Below, piece after piece: positions 62,770-64,000 of a DNA stretch of 64,000 nucleotides. The notes under the pieces were generated by a model. It was given only the letters and a program-made list of their open reading frames with translations. It searched no databases and was not told the origin of the DNA. Made by a program: the position numbers and the translations under genes. The DNA comes from Bacteroidota bacterium (GTDB lineage Bacteria > Bacteroidota > Bacteroidia > Chitinophagales > Chitinophagaceae): assembly GCA_018970395.1 (NCBI GenBank), contig JAGWWM010000009.1, forward strand, positions 1-64,000. The letters are read 5' to 3'. Position 1 is the first letter of the stretch. Every line of letters begins with the position of its first letter.

Positions 62770-63678
62770 TTAGCTGTTCTTTCCAAACCCCGGATGAAAT
62801 TGTTCCAGTGTTTTTCGAAGATATTCGCGGTCGAGGTGCGTGTAAATTTCAGTAGTGGTAATGCTTTCATGCCCCAGCATTTCCTGTACCGCTCTGAGAT
62901 CAGCTCCGCCTTCTACCAAATGCGTGGCAAATGAATGCCGGAACGTATGCGGAGATACATTTTTTTGAATGCCCGCCAATCGTGCCAGCTCTTTGATGAT
63001 CAGAAATACCATCACTCTGCTGAGCGGACTTCCTCTTCTGTTGAGAAAAAGAAAATCTTCCTTCCCTTTTTGAATCGCTTGGTGTACGCGAATGTCATTT
63101 TTGTAAATCCTGATGTATTTGATAGCGCTCGATCCGATCGGAATCAGTCTTTCTTTATCACCCTTACCGGTCACTCTGATATATCCCAGATCTAAATAGA
63201 GTTGTGAAATTTTCAACTGTGTTGCCTCACTTACTCTGAGCCCGCAACTGTACATGGTTTCAAGTATGGCTTTGTTCCTTCCACCCTCCGCTTTGCTCAG
63301 GTCAATACAGCTGAGCATTTTTTCAATTTCCTCAAAACTTAATACATCCGGTAGGGCTCGCTTTAGTCGGGGCGCATCAATCAGCGCAGCAGGATCTACG
63401 CGAATAATTTGCTCCAATAAACAATAACGGAAAAATTGCCGGAGCCCGGAAAGAATACGTGCCTGACTAGAAGCACTTAGTCCGATGGCAGAAATGTATT
63501 TTAGAAAATCCTGTAAATGTTGCAGCTGCACTGCATCAGGCGATAGCGTTAATTCATGCAGTGAAAAATAATTAGTCAGCAACTGCAGATCATGGAGATA
63601 GGCATCAATAGAATGTTTGCTCAGCGATTTTTCCAATTGCAAAAAAACCTTGAATCCTTTTTGATATGATTCCCACAT
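62770..63678 (-). CDS. xerD: Site-specific tyrosine recombinase XerD (302 aa)
   Basis: Resolves chromosome dimers at dif together with XerC. All six catalytic residues are present at the numbering known for E. coli XerD: Arg148 (YSCGLRVSEA), Lys172 (GKGDKERLIP), His244 and Arg247 (HTFRHSFATH), His270 (LGHES) and Tyr279 (TEIYTHLD). The N-terminal core-binding domain spans residues 1-105. It lies next to ssrA, but the perfect match argues for the housekeeping enzyme rather than a phage integrase. Confidence 0.95.
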   Translation of the reverse strand: MWESYQKGFKVFLQLEKSLSKHSIDAYLHDLQLLTNYFSLHELTLSPDAVQLQHLQDFLKYISAIGLSASSQARILSGLRQFFRYCLLEQIIRVDPAALIDAPRLKRALPDVLSFEEIEKMLSCIDLSKAEGGRNKAILETMYSCGLRVSEATQLKISQLYLDLGYIRVTGKGDKERLIPIGSSAIKYIRIYKNDIRVHQAIQKGKEDFLFLNRRGSPLSRVMVFLIIKELARLAGIQKNVSPHTFRHSFATHLVEGGADLRAVQEMLGHESITTTEIYTHLDREYLRKTLEQFHPGFGKNS

Positions 63679-63790
63679 GAGGAGGAGCGTGATTGGATAT
63701 TAAAGAAGAAGTAATGTTAATGATTAATAAATTCCGTTTTGTAAAAATATAGAACAAACCTACATTCACCAACTTACAACTTTTTTTAAA

Positions 63791-63798
63791 TATCTTTG
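63791..63798 (+). promoter_or_regulatory. Candidate -7 box TATCTTTG of ssrA
   Basis: Exact TAnnTTTG match 21 nt before the first base of tmRNA. No clear -33 TTTG is seen upstream. Confidence 0.5.
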
Positions 63799-63819
63799 TG
63801 TTATTGTTATATAATTTTT

Positions 63820-64000
63820 GGGGCTGCCCGGTTTTGACAGCATAGATCTTTGAAAGTGTAAGCATGTCGTGCGTTGGATAATTAGCACGTAAATCTGAAT
63901 ATTCAAACTTTAAATGGCACTACTCAGTATGCCATGGCTGCTTAATCAGTGATTAGGTAGTCATTAGGGCCGCCGAACAGGTTGATCTGTTACCAGGTTC
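63820..64000 (+). ncRNA. ssrA: tmRNA (ssrA), 5' part, cut by the right edge
   Basis: Begins GGGGCTGCCCGGTTTTGACA, the conserved 5' tRNA-like end of tmRNA, which rescues stalled ribosomes. The tag frame can be read from GGC at 63916 to TAA at 63943-63945 as GTTQYAMAA, to which alanine from the charged tmRNA is added. The YAMAA end agrees with the Bacteroidota pattern. The 3' half with the acceptor arm lies outside the window. Confidence 0.9.

Noticed and set aside
62770-64000. xerD next to ssrA as an integrated element boundary
   Set aside because: The recombinase matches housekeeping XerD at all catalytic positions and numbering; no attachment-site duplication or phage genes are visible. The 3' end of ssrA, where integration happens, is outside the window.

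Overview
The window reads as chromosomal DNA of a Bacteroidota bacterium, most likely a Chitinophagaceae-type lineage. Four signs point there. Two very large secreted proteins end in type IX secretion (T9SS) sorting domains. A promoter of the Bacteroidota form TTTG-N20-TAnnTTTG stands in front of the ribosomal operon. The tmRNA tag can be read as GTTQYAMAA, close to the GEESYAMAA tag I recall for Cytophaga. Gene starts lack strong Shine-Dalgarno sequences, and families such as DUF2911 and lipoprotein glutaminyl cyclase are present.

Layout. 0-15 kb: one giant (about 4,950 aa) T9SS surface protein built from repeated beta modules. 15-20.5 kb: a lipoprotein, holA, two transporters (queuosine precursor, LysE type), a membrane Fe-S oxidoreductase and a phosphoribosyltransferase. 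20.5-25.7 kb: minus-strand genes for a methyltransferase, a glutaminyl cyclase and a secreted beta-helix/metalloprotease fusion. 26.0-48.2 kb: one long plus-strand exopolysaccharide/O-antigen locus. It holds Wza- and Wzc-like export proteins, two FdtA-like ketoisomerase paralogues, ATP-grasp, HAD, FemAB-like and NeuD-like proteins, an FdtB-like aminotransferase, a Wzx flippase, a Wzy-like polymerase, seven other glycosyltransferases (one broken by frameshift), a WecG/TagA enzyme, a WcaJ-like initiating transferase and a flavoprotein-like protein. 48.2-59.9 kb: the S10-spc ribosomal protein operon, rpsJ to secY, closed by a strong terminator. 60-64 kb: map, a secreted repeat protein, a DUF2911 protein, xerD, and the 5' half of ssrA cut by the right edge.

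How the parts work together. The exopolysaccharide genes form a nearly complete Wzx/Wzy pathway. An initiating phosphosugar transferase and a set of glycosyltransferases build a lipid-linked repeat unit. FdtA/FdtB/acetyltransferase-type enzymes probably supply a 3-amino-3,6-dideoxyhexose. Wzx flips the unit, the Wzy-like protein polymerises it, and the Wzc/Wza-like pair controls length and export. The rmlA/rmlB genes that would make the precursor are not in the window.

Most worth following: (1) a 281-nt gap between rpsJ and rplC that folds into several perfect helices, two of them mutually exclusive, and looks like an undescribed ribosomal-protein leader; (2) two adjacent FdtA paralogues that have each lost a different part of the active-site signature; (3) a YDG/MBG repeat of the giant adhesin split by a complete second domain; (4) a glycosyltransferase gene broken exactly at its interdomain linker; (5) degenerate AATTAGTAATTA and CGAATCAACAAA word-repeat tracts recurring between genes, one inside the ribosomal operon.
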